Assembly: GCA_963969395.1 (NCBI GenBank)
Contig: OZ017797.1
Coordinates: 37,262,001 to 37,326,000, forward strand
Origin: Pseudoscleropodium purum
Lineage: Eukaryota; Streptophyta; Bryopsida; Hypnales; Brachytheciaceae
DNA: 64,000 bases
Direction of reading: 5' to 3'
Position numbers and translations under genes: made by a program. This document shows, one piece after another, positions 1 through 11,745 of this stretch (position 1 is its first letter; every line of letters begins with the position of its first letter). The notes under the pieces are model-generated. The model worked only from the letters and a program-made list of their open reading frames with translations, had not been told where the DNA came from and made no database searches.

Positions 1-919
1 ACTAAAGGACTGGACTGTAGTTTTTGGCTGTACAGAAATTTTGGGCAAGCCACTGTGACCAGAAATTTGCATATTTTAGGCTGAAATTATATGAGAACGT
101 TTGGACAAGGAATATCTTTCATATGCAACAAATTTCATGACATTTGCAAATAGGAGTAAAAAGTTATAGCCTAATATATATATTTTTTTCATAACTGAGC
201 AGTTTGGGCAGATTAGAAAAAATCACTTTTTTCAAAAAAAATTTGAAATTGATTTTCTAGACTTATATATACAAGGAAAGCTTTAAATCATTCCATTTTG
301 ATCAACGAGTCAAAAGTTATGAGGGTTTTTTGTTTGCAGGCACTTATGGATTTCCTACTCTAAAATAAACTTTGAAATCCCTTATCTTACCCAATTTTCA
401 ATATTTTTGAAATAAAATAAAATCCTAGGATATAAATTGTTTATTACATCATTTCAACCATTGGAATTGGCATTTTTCAATCCCATATTTAAATTTTGAA
501 CAATCTAGTATTTTGAATCATTCTCTGCTACTACCTCCTTACTATATTTTCCTATATATTGTACTATTCCAAATGATCTGAAAAATTTCCAAGCATTTGG
601 CCAACTTGTCTAGGAAAAATAATCCAAAGAAGAACGATCATTTTGGTCATTTTTCATAGAAAAGTGAGCTTGTGAAGTGCAGCTGCCCGGTTTTTTGCAG
701 GGTTGAAAAAATGGTTTTGGTGAATTTGAATGCTTATATCTTATGATCCATATGGTGGAATTTTTTGAGATTTTTACCACATGTTTTCAAGTCATCATAC
801 TACAAGATCTTATGGTTACATGCGTTAAAAATTATTTTTTTCCAAAAATTTAGTAGTTGTACTAGAAATGGCAGTTTTGGAGCATTTTTGGTTAATACAT
901 AGTCATGGAATTTTAAGGG
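1..919. mobile_element. TTAA-flanked MITE copy (piggyBac-like), left end cut off
   Basis: The window opens inside a terminal inverted repeat: the first bases (ACTAAAGGACTGGACT) match the left end of the intact copy at 8027 (CCCTAAAGGACCAAACT). The right end reads ACATAGTCATGG...AAGGG and is followed by TTAA at 920-923, as in the 8-kb copy. Internal blocks, such as the ATTCCATT stretch near 290 and the GAGGGTTTTTTGTTTGCAGG block near 320, are also shared. No coding capacity is visible. Confidence 0.6.
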
Positions 920-923
920 TTAA

Positions 924-2600
924 TATTGAAGTAAGAAAAAAAAATTATAATTTTTGAAATATTTATCGGAATGAAATGAGACATAAATTCACATAAATGA
1001 TTATCATTTAAAAATAAATTTATATAAATGATCTATATAATTTTATGCAAAAATTCCAAACTATAAAGTCAATGAAGCTTGTATGAATTTTTAAAACCTA
1101 GAATGGTCTCTTTAGTTCTTTACAAAGATTTCAATTAGTTCTTAATGGAAAGATAAATTATAGTAACCCTTAAAGGATGCTACAACCATTTTGGGCCAAT
1201 AGAAGCCATGTTTGAGTATATAGGATGGAAGAAATTGATATTTTTTCCTTTATTTTTTCTTTTAGAAGTTGCTTGAATATATTTTCAATGAATAGTATTG
1301 CAAATTCCCTCATTATGGAATTTATTGACTTTTCTAATGAAGAAGATGTTTCATTCACTAATCACCCTTGAAATGTATTTTAATCATTTCTTGTTATTTA
1401 TTCTTGTTGTGAGTTTTAACCATCAAAATTATGTTTTTCGAATTTGAGTCCAACTAATGAAATGAAGCTCATCAAGTGCAATTTCTTCTCCAATTAGACA
1501 TTTTGAAAAATTCATAAACTTCTATAATTTATCCCATTATGAACTTTAGACCTCTAACCTCTAACCATAGTTTATTGATTGTCTTATTTTAGGGTGACAT
1601 GGTAATTTTGGTCTATACATAATGTTATATATTATAATGTACATCTATAGTGAAAATTTCAGAATTTTTTAGTATACTTTGTAATTCATATGAATTTTCT
1701 TCATATTTTTCTTAAAAAATTCACAATAATTTTAAATTTTCCCAAAAAACTTGGAAATTTTTAACACTTGTAGAAAACATTTAACTACATCTCTAAAAAT
1801 AAATTAAAATTTTTCATTGATATCTTCATGCAAAATAGCAACAAAGTGATAGGTAGTGAGGCTTGAAATCAATGGTCATGGGCCCATCCTTTAAGGATTA
1901 AATATGAGATCTATAACCTAAACAAGTTAATTCATTTAGTGACCACACTTATTTACATTTTGTAAACACAACAAATGCTAGACAAATGTTAGATGAATTT
2001 GCAATCCTCACTTATTTACATTTTGCAAAATTCTAACAGTTCAATGCACAGAAATGATAATTGTATTTCAGAGTACTTGCAAAAGATTATTTCTAGAATA
2101 ACAATGCTAACCAATTATAACATTTATAACAAAGGCTTATTAATACCAAGAGTGGAAGAAAAGAGATAACATATTCACACTCAATATCTATCAATGGCCA
2201 AAAATTCAACAATAGGTTTTCAAGATTACAAAAATTGGCTTTCATGGGAGGGAGAGTAAGGTGATAATGACAACTTGACTGCATGGTGATTTGCAATGTC
2301 AAATCCATAAAATTGACTCCCAAAGACATCCCGAGGTCCTTGTTGAATAATGCTACAATGTCTAGAACAAAATTGGTAGACAATTAACCCTGTGAGGGGA
2401 ACACTGAACCAGTAAACATAAAACAAACTCTTAACACAATAGAGATAACCGTTACGAATGGGATGAGACCAGGAAGAATGTACAAGCTCGAATAAGTGGG
2501 TCATGACGCTGAGCTACATGAAACTCTACATGACGCTGAGCCAATTAACGGATATCTCCAGCAACACTGAAAACACAAATTTCGAATGAAGCAAATGTTT
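924..2600. other. Intergenic, AT-rich, no gene seen
   Basis: Only short chance reading frames and A/T runs are visible. There are no splice-compatible coding blocks and no repeat with clear ends. The last part probably lies beyond the 3' end of the minus-strand gene that stops at 2829. Confidence 0.5.
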
Positions 2601-2828
2601 ACTGCACTAAGATTTCTATGAATTAGACCGATTCTACAATTTCACTTCAGACCGCCCGCTAACTTGGTATAACTGACTCTGCCCTTGCGCTTTCTTTCTT
2701 TTAGAATACCCCCAACTTTGTACACCTTGAAATCATTATTCACAAGGAAAGGTGTACTGATGCCTTGACTAATACCTACCAGCCATGGAGCTTGCAACAG
2801 TCCAGATCCAGCACTTGGCAATTGTAGT

Positions 2829-5181
2829 TTAATACAACTCAAATGATTCATGACTGGCAACCTTCACAGCTCGGATGACATTTCCAAACCCTAAAAGTCT
2901 GAACAATCGACCACCAAGAACATATACGACGCCAGATCCCATTTGACCCAAGTATGGCAGGGCAGGGTGTGCTAAGGTTCCCAGTACAAACCAGTTCAGA
3001 CTCAGGAGGGCCACAGCTATGAAGCCTTGGTGGCTCTGCAGTTTGCTGAAAAAGCGGACTACGTTGGCCAGCGACACGCCCACCACTGTGATCAAAGCCA
3101 TCACTAGAGGAGTGCACGGATCCTGCATGATGCATTATGGAGCAGAATTAGATAAGGATAGGCGAGATGCAAAAAACCATTGATCTGTGGCTACATAATT
3201 TGGAGAGAAAATCGGTGAAAGCTGCAACTGACAGCTGCATTCAACTATTATTATAACTCATATGAATTATTGGAACAACTCTTATTCTACTGATCTGACT
3301 TGCTAAGCAGAACAAGACTAGGGATAGGATCAAGTAAATTCAGTGAGAATCAGTAGAATGTTAACCTTGGCCTCCCACGCAATCATTGCTACCAGAGTTG
3401 AAAGAAATGCACTGAAAATACTCGAGACGAAGGCCACGCCCTTCTCAGATTCTGCAAATAACGGAACCTCCGAATCTTTCGAATCCATCTGCCTAGGGGT
3501 AGATCCCCGAGTCACCAAAGACTGCATTTCATCACAAGACTCAAGATATGAGTCACTGATGAGAACGTCATGAAGAGTCTTGCTCGCAAGATCTTTGGCT
3601 TGCACTACGCTGTCATATTCCACGGACACAAAATTCACACTGTCCTGCTCTGAAGACATTTTTTCTGAATGGCGCTTGGTGACTGATGCTAACGCCGCCA
3701 CAGTCTTTTCCAGACCCCTCCGTTGCGCCTCTTCGTTCTCAGCTAACTGCTGATTTGTATATTCTAAATCCTTGACCTACATCCCACAAAAAGTCAGAAG
3801 CAAATAATTCAGAACACCACGCACCATCGTAAAAAAATGATGGATGTTCAAATATCATTTATAACTAACTAGCAGAATGGAAAAAGATTAAAATAAAATC
3901 AATTGTACTCACTTGAACGACCTACCTTGCTCTTTAAGAACCTAACGATATCCACTGCCTTTTTCTTCTCAACATTCAGAAGATCAAGAGTTTCCATAAA
4001 TCGTCGTCGATCTTTTGTAAATGCGTCCAATTTTCTCTGCAACTCACTATTCCGTAATTTCTCCTCTTCGAGATAACGGCCCAAAGACCTTAGTCGTCTC
4101 TCCAGCTGCCAGATGAATGACCGTGTCAGAGAATATCAACAGATAAGTTCTGTTAAAAGTGCCATAAAATGCTAAATGTAAGTCCACGATCGATAAGACT
4201 TCATTCATAAACTGACATTTCACAAAAACCTTGAATCTAAGGAATGTGAAGAAAATGCATCGTATACAAGAACAGTGACAATATAGGCATGATCAATTGA
4301 TGAGAACCAACATGCTTGTCCATCCCAAGTTTTCATGTTGTGTTTTAATTATACCTCCCAGGAGTGAATTTGATATCTCATGGAGTACATCCCACCTTAT
4401 TAAACTAACTAAACCCCTAAAAACTCAATATTTTATTAAATTAAAATATTGGAGGTATAGAATAAGAGATAAAGAGGTTGGAAGTTGAAAGCAAGGTCAT
4501 CCACCTTTTTAAGTTGTTTTAAGAATTGAAGTGAAATATACATCATACACTAGTTGCACCTTTGCCAATCCAAATGTGCATTCAATTTTGGACCTCGAGG
4601 AGTCTTGTTTAATTTGTTTTCTGACCCCAAGAAGAAGAATGAATCAAATAGAGCATAAAACTCAAAGCCCTAACCAAATGGATCAAAACTGAGTTTCATG
4701 CTCTATTTGATTCTACCTTCCTCTTCGGGTCAGAAAACAATTTAAACAAGACTCCTCGAGGTCCAAAATTGAATGCACAATTGGATTGGCAAAGGTGCAA
4801 CTAGTGTATGATATATATTGAGTATGTAGGAGTTTAAGTAGTTTGAAAGGGTGGGATGCACTCCATTGAATATTTAAAGACACTTATAGGAAATCGAACT
4901 AAAAACACAAGAAGAAAACTAGGGATGGACTTAACGGATATCTCTACTATTTGTTACACGAAAGGCAATCAACTTTCTCGTTGAAGAGTAAACGGCACCT
5001 CTTTCACCCGTCGATACGCAGTCATAACCTCAATGCACCTTGAAAACGTTTCTGAAACTCGGTTTAGCACTATGCCGCCTACAGAAATGTACAAGTGCAG
5101 CCCCAGCCAGAATAGCTGGCGCCATGGACGAGTAACTCTGTCGAGCAGGTCACAAAAGAGAGATACTAGGAAAAACATCAT
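2829..5181 (-). CDS. Coiled-coil protein with multiple membrane segments, family unknown
   Basis: Spliced minus-strand gene. The coding exons are 5181-5008, 4105-3926, 3776-3366 and 3122-2829. All junctions are phase 0 with GT/AG borders, giving 352 aa from the first ATG of a double ATG. The N-terminus (MMFFLVSLFCDLLDRV, then LFWLGLHLYISVGG) is hydrophobic. Residues about 59-150 are charged and heptad-like (RYLEEEKLRNSELQRKL, LNVEKKKAVDIVRFLKSK), which suggests a coiled coil. A Ser/Asp-rich linker follows. The C-terminal third holds about four hydrophobic stretches, among them VAFVSSIFSAFLSTLVAMIAW, VMALITVVGVSLANVV and GFIAVALLSLNWFVLG. I do not recognise the family. The layout suggests a membrane-anchored coiled-coil protein, and no catalytic motif is visible. 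The exon holding the ATG opens at 5205 after a T-rich acceptor, so an upstream coding exon (5757-5578) may extend the N-terminus. The phase consistency of four exons argues for a real gene. Confidence 0.8.
4542..4812. repeat. Near-perfect inverted repeat (hairpin) in an intron
   Basis: Left arm 4542-4667 (CATCATACACTAGTTGCACC...) is mirrored almost base for base by right arm 4690-4812 (...GGTGCAACTAGTGTATGAT), with a loop of about 22 nt. Weaker inverted similarity continues outward (CATCCCACC motifs at about 4388 and 4855), which suggests a MITE of roughly 4350-4880. It sits in the first coding intron of the minus-strand gene. The low arm divergence implies a young insertion. Confidence 0.75.
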
Positions 5182-5577
5182 CCCTCTCCCTTGCACTATT
5201 CCAAACTAAAAAATCGCCTTCTTCATAACTCCTATCATGGCATGTTCCAGATATTGCCCTGCATGAATATTTTGACCAGAGTCTCCAAAATCAGAACCTC
5301 AGGCAATTAGGAGGATCATGATGCGAGATAGAAGCCAAATAATTAAAAGGAAGCACGAGGAGTAAAACATTCTAAGCAAACACGCAAAAAGAAAGCTCCA
5401 CTGATTGAGTTGAGGAAAGGAATGAGTCATGGACTTCACCTGCTTGATAGGGTTAGATTAATGTGCTCATAAGAACATTCTACAGAAAAACGAAAACAAA
5501 AACAAAACTGATACTTGAGTAACATGGTTGATAGGTCTGTGATGAAGAAATCAATACGAATGAACAATAGAGCGTAC

Positions 5578-5757
5578 CTGCAGAAACGAGGAAATCAATA
5601 TAGACCAGAAGAAGAAACCATCCGCTTGCGCCGGCGAGGCCGGCAACATAAGAAGCAGAGGCACAGGCAACAAAGAGAGCACCAGAATGATGGCCCCCGC
5701 ATCCGTACTCTTAATTGCAAAAAGAGAAACTCTTACACGATCTGTTCCTGCTCGCAA
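5578..5757 (-). other. Possible upstream coding exon of the coiled-coil membrane gene
   Basis: A 60-codon open block lies between a T-rich acceptor (CTTTTTCGTAG at 5758-5768) and a donor (CTGCAG|GTACGC at 5578). It ends in phase 0 and joins in frame to the exon starting at 5205, adding a strongly hydrophobic segment (IILVLSLLPVPLLLMLPA). It has no ATG of its own, so it needs a further 5' exon or is untranslated leader. The ATG at 5181 is the safer start. Confidence 0.35.
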
Positions 5758-5759
5758 CT

Positions 5760-7700
5760 ACGAAAAAGCTTGTCGCATGAACACAGACGCAGCTTCATAA
5801 AAGCGTTCCAGAAAACGATTTCGCTCAGCTTCTGCAAGCCATTAGGAGCGTCGAGTAAGGACATCAACGAATAATCCAACAGAGACGGACTCAGGCAGAG
5901 CATACCTCAAAGGACACTGGAGAAAGTATGAACTGTTTCAATTTGAAAGAAGAAAAGCACGCATAATTAAGTTACTTTCCTAAACCATCAGGCACGGAGA
6001 ACACACGATAAGATAGCCAAGCTTAAGGAGCTTCTGTATCGTAGCTGTAAGACCTCAAATCCTGAAGTTCATAATACACATTACGAAGAACAATACATAC
6101 AAGTAGAGCCTCCACTAAAAATTGAAAATAAAAGTGAAACAACAGCAAAATTCTGAACATAATTAACCCTAACTGAAGACTAAAGCCCTTTAGTTACTAT
6201 TTCCAGTGGAGGCTCACTTTCTGATTAAGAAAAAAATTAAATAAGAGTGTTTGATCTTGAGAATGACAAATTTCATAGATGTAAATGTAATCTCCAAGAG
6301 CATAGCTGCTCACAAACTATGTACCATAAGGCGACTACAAAAAGCAGCTGTCAGAGAATAAAAGCTCAATATTATAAAAGATCCAGAAAACTCCACGGCA
6401 TGCTTCAACATTGTAGAGTAGAATAGGATTCCTAAAACATTGATCCCAAAAGTGATAGCAGCTTCCTAGAAAGAGTCCAACCGCACTCGAAATAACAAAC
6501 AGGTATATTCGTATGCTTGTTTCGAGAACATGAAATTCTCAGGTTTAACTAGTTTAATCTCCCATTATCACGGAAAGAAACTCAAGTAAACTATTGTAAA
6601 AACACCTCGGTATCTACATAAAATGAATTCCAGACCGAAACTTCACCAGATTGCGATGGCAAGAAAGCAAAAGAGTTTCCAAAAGCGTAAAAAAGACTAC
6701 GAATGCCCTCACTATGAACACGCACGCAACCAACTTCCTCAGGGAGTCCTATCGAACTCAAAACAGCAAATAACAATATTCGTTATTGTGACAGGTAGCG
6801 AGAAAAAGAAATGCTCAATTTCAAAAACACATCCTCCCATTATCATGGAATAAGACTCAGATAGTCTATCCGAACTACCAGTATCCTAAACCCAAAGAAC
6901 AAAAACAAATTCCAACCGGAACTTCAAGAAGCTCAACCAGATGGCAATGGCCGCAAATAAGCAACAAGACTTTACTGACGACTAAGAACGTCCTCACACT
7001 GTCCACGCACGCACAATTAACGATAGGTTTCCCGCACAATACGAAAACAGAAGAAATTCACAGAATTCTGAACAAACGCGCTCCGATCCTCAATCAAGAA
7101 ATGGAAATCCGGAAAAACACTTACAATATCGACCAGGAAATTCGAATACAATCAAAAGGGAATCATCACAAGAAACCCTCGCACGACCAGACACACGTAA
7201 GTGCGCGGAAATCATACCGTAATCTTTCAATTGATACAGCAAACAACAGTCGCTGTGAGATGACCTACACGCGTCTAAACTCGCATCGTACTGAGCTTTC
7301 CGATAGTAGCACGCACTAAAGGAATCATGTCACCAATTGGCTGACGAGAGACAGAGAGAGAAGAGAAGAGTTTTATGGAAGAGTTGTTGAATTACCGTAA
7401 GCAAAAAAAGAGAGCGGCACGTCGCAGGCGATCCCAACGATGAAATGAAATAGGGTGAAGAAAGTGCTTGGGAAAGCGGTGAAGAATTGCGTCGGGGTGC
7501 GGGCGTGGTCGCGGTAAGCTTGCTTAGCTGTTGGTGGCTATGGCGAGGGGAGGTGGAAAAACAAACAAATGGCGCCACAGAGACGGAAGTGCTCCATGCG
7601 TGTCCACGCACGGGCTTTTCCAAGTCCCGCAACACGGTTTCCTTGCTTACAGGACCTCGGTTGGGGAGGTGAGTTGGGATGATTTAGGTGTGAGGTGGGA
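5760..7700 (-). promoter_or_regulatory. Long 5' leader/promoter region of the minus-strand gene
   Basis: Base composition is less AT-rich than the surroundings. Several donor-like sites occur on the minus strand, for example GTGTCCTTTGAG|GTATGC near 5906. A compositionally distinct block at 7330-7680 looks like a first exon. No conserved protein is encoded. Upstream of about 7.7 kb the sequence becomes repeat-rich, so transcription probably starts near 7.4-7.7 kb. This is inference from composition and splice signals only. Confidence 0.35.
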
Positions 7701-9200
7701 TGATTTTGTGTGACTAGGGATGATTTCTATGTCTAGGTGAGATGGTTATTGTGTAAAGTGGGATGGTTTTTGTGTAAGGTGGGATGATTTTACGTTCAAC
7801 TTTTGGAGGACGAGTTGGTCACCGAGGAAATCATTTGATTTGGGACCATGTGAATTGTTGGCTTAAAAAAAGTGCAAAAATACTCATTTGAAAATTCAAC
7901 TATTGTAGAAGACCTCTCCTTTTTATACAAAATTTCAAGGATGAATAGTTGCACTTCTATCATGCATGGAGAGATTCTTTGTCATTCATCAACTGAAAAA
8001 CAAATATCGCATTATTTATAGGTTAACCCTAAAGGACCAAACTATGTTATTTAACAACATAGCAAATTTGGGCAACTCATTATAAATGAAGTTTTTATTT
8101 TATTTTGCTGAAATTTCACAAAATATGTGCTTGAGGAGTAGCTTCAAGGCTTGACAATTTTCATAACTTTTGACTACATGGTCAAAAAGATATTGAATGA
8201 TATGCAATTTTCTTTGTTCTACAACCAACTAGGGCAGCTCAAAAAACTTCTTTAAAGATCACTTTAAAAATAAATAAAAATGATAAATTGGTTCTTTAGG
8301 TTTTTATATACATGGAATGCTTTGAATCATTCCATTGTGAATAATGAGATGAAAATTATGAGGGTTTTTAGTTTGTAGGTAGGTACAAAGTCTCTGAAAA
8401 CCATACCTACATGCAAACTAAAGTCCTCATAACTTTCATCTTATTAATCATAATGGAATGATTCAAATCTTTCCAAATATATATAAACCTAAAGAACCAA
8501 TTTTTAATTTTAATTTTTTTTTAAAGTGATTTTTAAAGAAGTTTTTTGAGTTACCTAGATTACTCCCAAAACAAAGAAAATTGCATATCATGCAACAACC
8601 TTTTGACCATGTAGTCAAAAGTTATGAAATTTGTCAAGCCCTAAGGCTACTCTTTGGGCACATGTTCTGTGAAAATTTCAGCAAAAAAAATAAGAAATTC
8701 ATTCATAGTGAGCTGCCCAAATTTACTATGTTGCCAAAAAACATAGCTTGGTCCTTCAAGGGTTAAGCAAGATGGTTTTTGAATCAAGTGGGATGATTTC
8801 TTTGTCTAGGTGGGATGATTACGTGTGTATTTGTAAGGAATGGAGGTTGAAAGATGGAGGTTTTATGAAGGCTAGGGTTTGATTGATTCATAATAGGATC
8901 ATTTTTTGTATCTAATGAGGATAACTTATAAGTGAAAGGGGAAGACTTTTTGTATTCTTAATGAGAAGATTTATTATTGATAGGATAATTTCAAAGTATC
9001 TTGGTGGGATGGTTGATAAGTCTATAGTAGGAGGTGATAGAATGATCTATCTATTGTAATTTATCTTTGTAGAGTGGCCAATGTATATTAGTGGAATGGT
9101 TTTTGTATCATAGTAGGGTGTTTTCTATGCATTAGTGGGATGCCTTTTTATATCTCAATGGGATATTTAATAATTAAATATCTTAGTAAGATGTTTGTAA
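7676..9200. repeat. Degenerate GTGGGATGATTT minisatellite, split by a MITE
   Basis: Units of roughly 28-30 bp with the core GTGGGATGATTTTGTGT recur at 7676-7800. They resume at 8767-8830 (AAGTGGGATGATTTCTTTGTC) and then fade to about 9200 as GTGGGATG-type words. Non-array sequence (7800-8022) and the palindromic element at 8027-8762 lie between the two parts. Confidence 0.6.
8027..8762. mobile_element. Palindromic MITE with TTAA target duplication (piggyBac-like)
   Basis: TTAA at 8023-8026 and 8763-8766 flank a 736-bp element. Its ends are inverted copies: CCCTAAAGGACCAAACTATGTT on the left and, on the reverse strand of the right end, CCCTTGAAGGACCAAGCTATGTT. The inverted similarity continues through nearly the whole element (for example TTTTGACTACATGGTCAAAA against TTTTGACCATGTAGTCAAAA), so it is a long foldback. 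It has no transposase. TTAA duplications with CCC-starting termini are the signature of piggyBac; that assignment is inference. Confidence 0.75.
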
Positions 9201-9239
9201 AATCGTAATAAAAAAATTTATCTACTTTGGTAGGATAAA

Positions 9240-10199
9240 TTATGTGTCTCAATGGTAAGGGTTCTTATTTTGATAATTGTTTTGATCAACTTTATTAAAT
9301 GAAGTTACAAATGTGAATCTTGAAATCAAACTTTATGAATATCTTCTTACAAATACAATTCATTTGAAATTATGCAAAGTTCATGTTTTGTCGTAATCAA
9401 GAAAAATTAAGCACTTTTTCAAAGAGAAGGAGAGATATTGTTTAATGCTTTTTTTCTTGGGAAACACGACGATTCATTAGTAAATTATGCATAAAATATT
9501 TTTTTGGTAAAACAATAATGTCACTTTTATGGTTTTTGCTCATAATATTGTTTTATTTTGACTTGTCAAGATTTCAATTGAAGTATTAATGTAGATAAAG
9601 TTATTGAAAAAATTGTATTGACAATGAGGTAGATTCATTAGATGTGTTGAGATTCACCTCAAATTAAACTATTAAATCTTATTGTCTTGACTAATTATTG
9701 GATTAGAAATTGAATGTAAATAAAATTCTAATGTGAATTTGAAAATTTATCAATATCAATCCATACTTTAAGTTAGGTTGTTTTGTTTGTTATGTTGAAA
9801 TCTTTTACATTAGGAGAGGAATTAGGCTAATAGAAGATCTTTCTACTTTGATCAAAAGTTGTGGCAAAAGAAGGTACTCCAAAAGGCAGGCGGCTTAAAT
9901 CATAACATCTCCACATCTCAACCATTCATTTGCCAAGAATCAGAAGGTGCCAATAAGAAGTTCAAAATTGTGCCTCAATCTTCATCATTGCAATTTGCCA
10001 CGTTAATCTTGATTCCCGCCATTTGCTTGCCATACAAGAACTGCTCATCTGTACTTGCCATTTGCTCACCATCCACTTTTCTTTGCACCACTTGCTTTTT
10101 TGCACCTCATTATTGCACCTTTGAGCTTGAATTTGGACATTGGTGGATTTTTTTAGCATTTTTTTATGTATTGTAGCTATGGAAAAATACAAAATTAGT
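9240..10199. other. Intergenic, no gene seen
   Basis: AT-rich sequence with one short Cys-rich frame (9859-10176) that lacks any recognisable motif. I see no exon structure here. Confidence 0.45.
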
Positions 10200-10202
10200 G
10201 CC

Positions 10203-11745
10203 CACTATAAAAAAAATGATTATTTTATGATTGCAAAATATGATTGCAGTGAGTTACAAAATAAAAAAATGTGACTCAAGCAAAAATCACTGTAGATAAC
10301 TCACACTGAGTCATTCACTTTCAGTCATATGACTGGTGAATCATATTTGCAATGATATGGATTTGAGAGTATAATAAACCATTTTTAGACGTATTTTGCC
10401 AAAATAGCGTATATGTTGACTATCTTTGGAGGCTTGACTTTTTCATGAGCTGCCCAAGGAAAATAAAAAAATCCTACGTGGAATATGACTCACCACAGTC
10501 ATATTTTGGTTGACGTGGAATATGACTGCAATGAGTCATATTTTGAATAATATGGAATATGATTGTAGTGAGTTATATTTTAAATGATAGGAAATATAAC
10601 TGCGGCGAGTCATATTTTGAGTGATATGGGATATGACTGTAGTGAGTCATATTTTGGTTGATATAGCATATGACTATAGTGAGTCATTTTCTTGTTCAAG
10701 TTAGTACTAAAAGATAGTAAGAAGTAAAAGCTAAGATATAACAAGAGGCAACAAAAACTAAAACTAAAAACCAATAAGAAGCAAGAATAAGACAAGTTAA
10801 GATGTAATAAAAGATAATAAGAGGCAAGAATAACAAACAATAGAAAATAATGTCTAAGAGACAACAATTAAGCAAGAGTTAAGACCCAACTTGAGGCAAG
10901 AATCTTAAAACAACAACCTTGAAGCAACAATTTTGAAGCAATAATTAAAAGAAAACAACTAAAAAACAATAATAAACTAGCAACAACTTTAAAGCAACAA
11001 CAAACTAACAACAACTAAGATGTAACAACAAACCAACAACAATTAAAAATAAAAAAAACTAAGAAACAATAACAAAGAAGCAACACCATTGAAACAACAA
11101 CAAACTAACAACAACTAAGATGCAAAAAGTAACAACTAAGAAACAACAAGTAGAACTTCAATAACTAAACAACAACAAAACACAACAATACAAGGAAGAA
11201 GAAATAAGAGTTAGAAAGCAACAAAAAATAAAGAAGATGAAGCAAATGAAATGGCAGTTAGGGTTTCAAAACCCTAAAAAAGTGGCAACTAGGATTTTGA
11301 AACCCTAAAAAATGATGGCTAGGATTTCAAGATCTCCAAAAACAATGGCTAGGATTTTACAATTTTGAGCAATAATTTTCTTACAATTTTTTTTAGTTGC
11401 ACAAGTTTTTAGGAGGCTATCTGAAAAAAAAACTTCAAACAAAACGTGAACCTATAAAAATGTGACTACAGAATATGACTACATGTAGTCATATATGCAA
11501 AAATATGATTGACAATATGACTAGTATTTCCGTAATATGTTCCCTATGGTTCCTTAAGAAGTATTTTGTTGTTCCCCATGCATGTATATACACCTATGAA
11601 GTACAAAGGCAAAATATGACTTGCAATCATATTTGTAGTCATGTTTCTTCCAAACATTATGGAATCCAAAAATATGACTATGAGCAATTGCCAGTTATCC
11701 TCAGTCATATTTTTGCAATCATAAAACACTCAAATCCTAGTAATG
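10203..11745. mobile_element. Non-autonomous CACTA-like element
   Basis: The left end reads CACTATAAAAAAAATG and is preceded by GCC (10200-10202). The right end, read on the reverse strand, begins CATTACTAGGATTTG, and it is followed by GCC (11746-11748), giving a 3-bp direct duplication as CACTA elements make. The termini share TTTTATGATTGCAAA further in. Subterminal copies of TATGACT(G)...AGTCATA occur at both ends, and the middle is low-complexity CAA-rich sequence (about 10690-11230) without a transposase. The CATTA versus CACTA mismatch lowers certainty. Confidence 0.6.
10490..10690. repeat. Subterminal tandem repeats, about 44 bp each
   Basis: About five units with the core ATATGACTGCAGTGAGTCATATTT (varied) follow one another. 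Each is partly palindromic (ATGACT...AGTCAT). Similar words recur near the other end (11464-11720). Such dense short subterminal motifs are where CACTA transposases bind in known elements. Confidence 0.65.

Noticed and set aside
2545..2560. TTAACGGATATCTC words near 2545 and 4930, and a relative near 31915
   Set aside because: Short similarity in three unrelated settings without shared flanks; not enough to call a repeat family or regulatory site.
5515..5874. 119-codon plus-strand frame, basic and Gln-rich
   Set aside because: It is antisense to the probable upstream exon of the minus-strand membrane gene, with low-complexity composition and no motif.
10690..11230. CAACAA-rich stretch as a possible repeat array or CRISPR-like structure
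   Set aside because: Irregular low-complexity sequence without fixed unit length or spacers; it is interior filler of the CACTA-like element.
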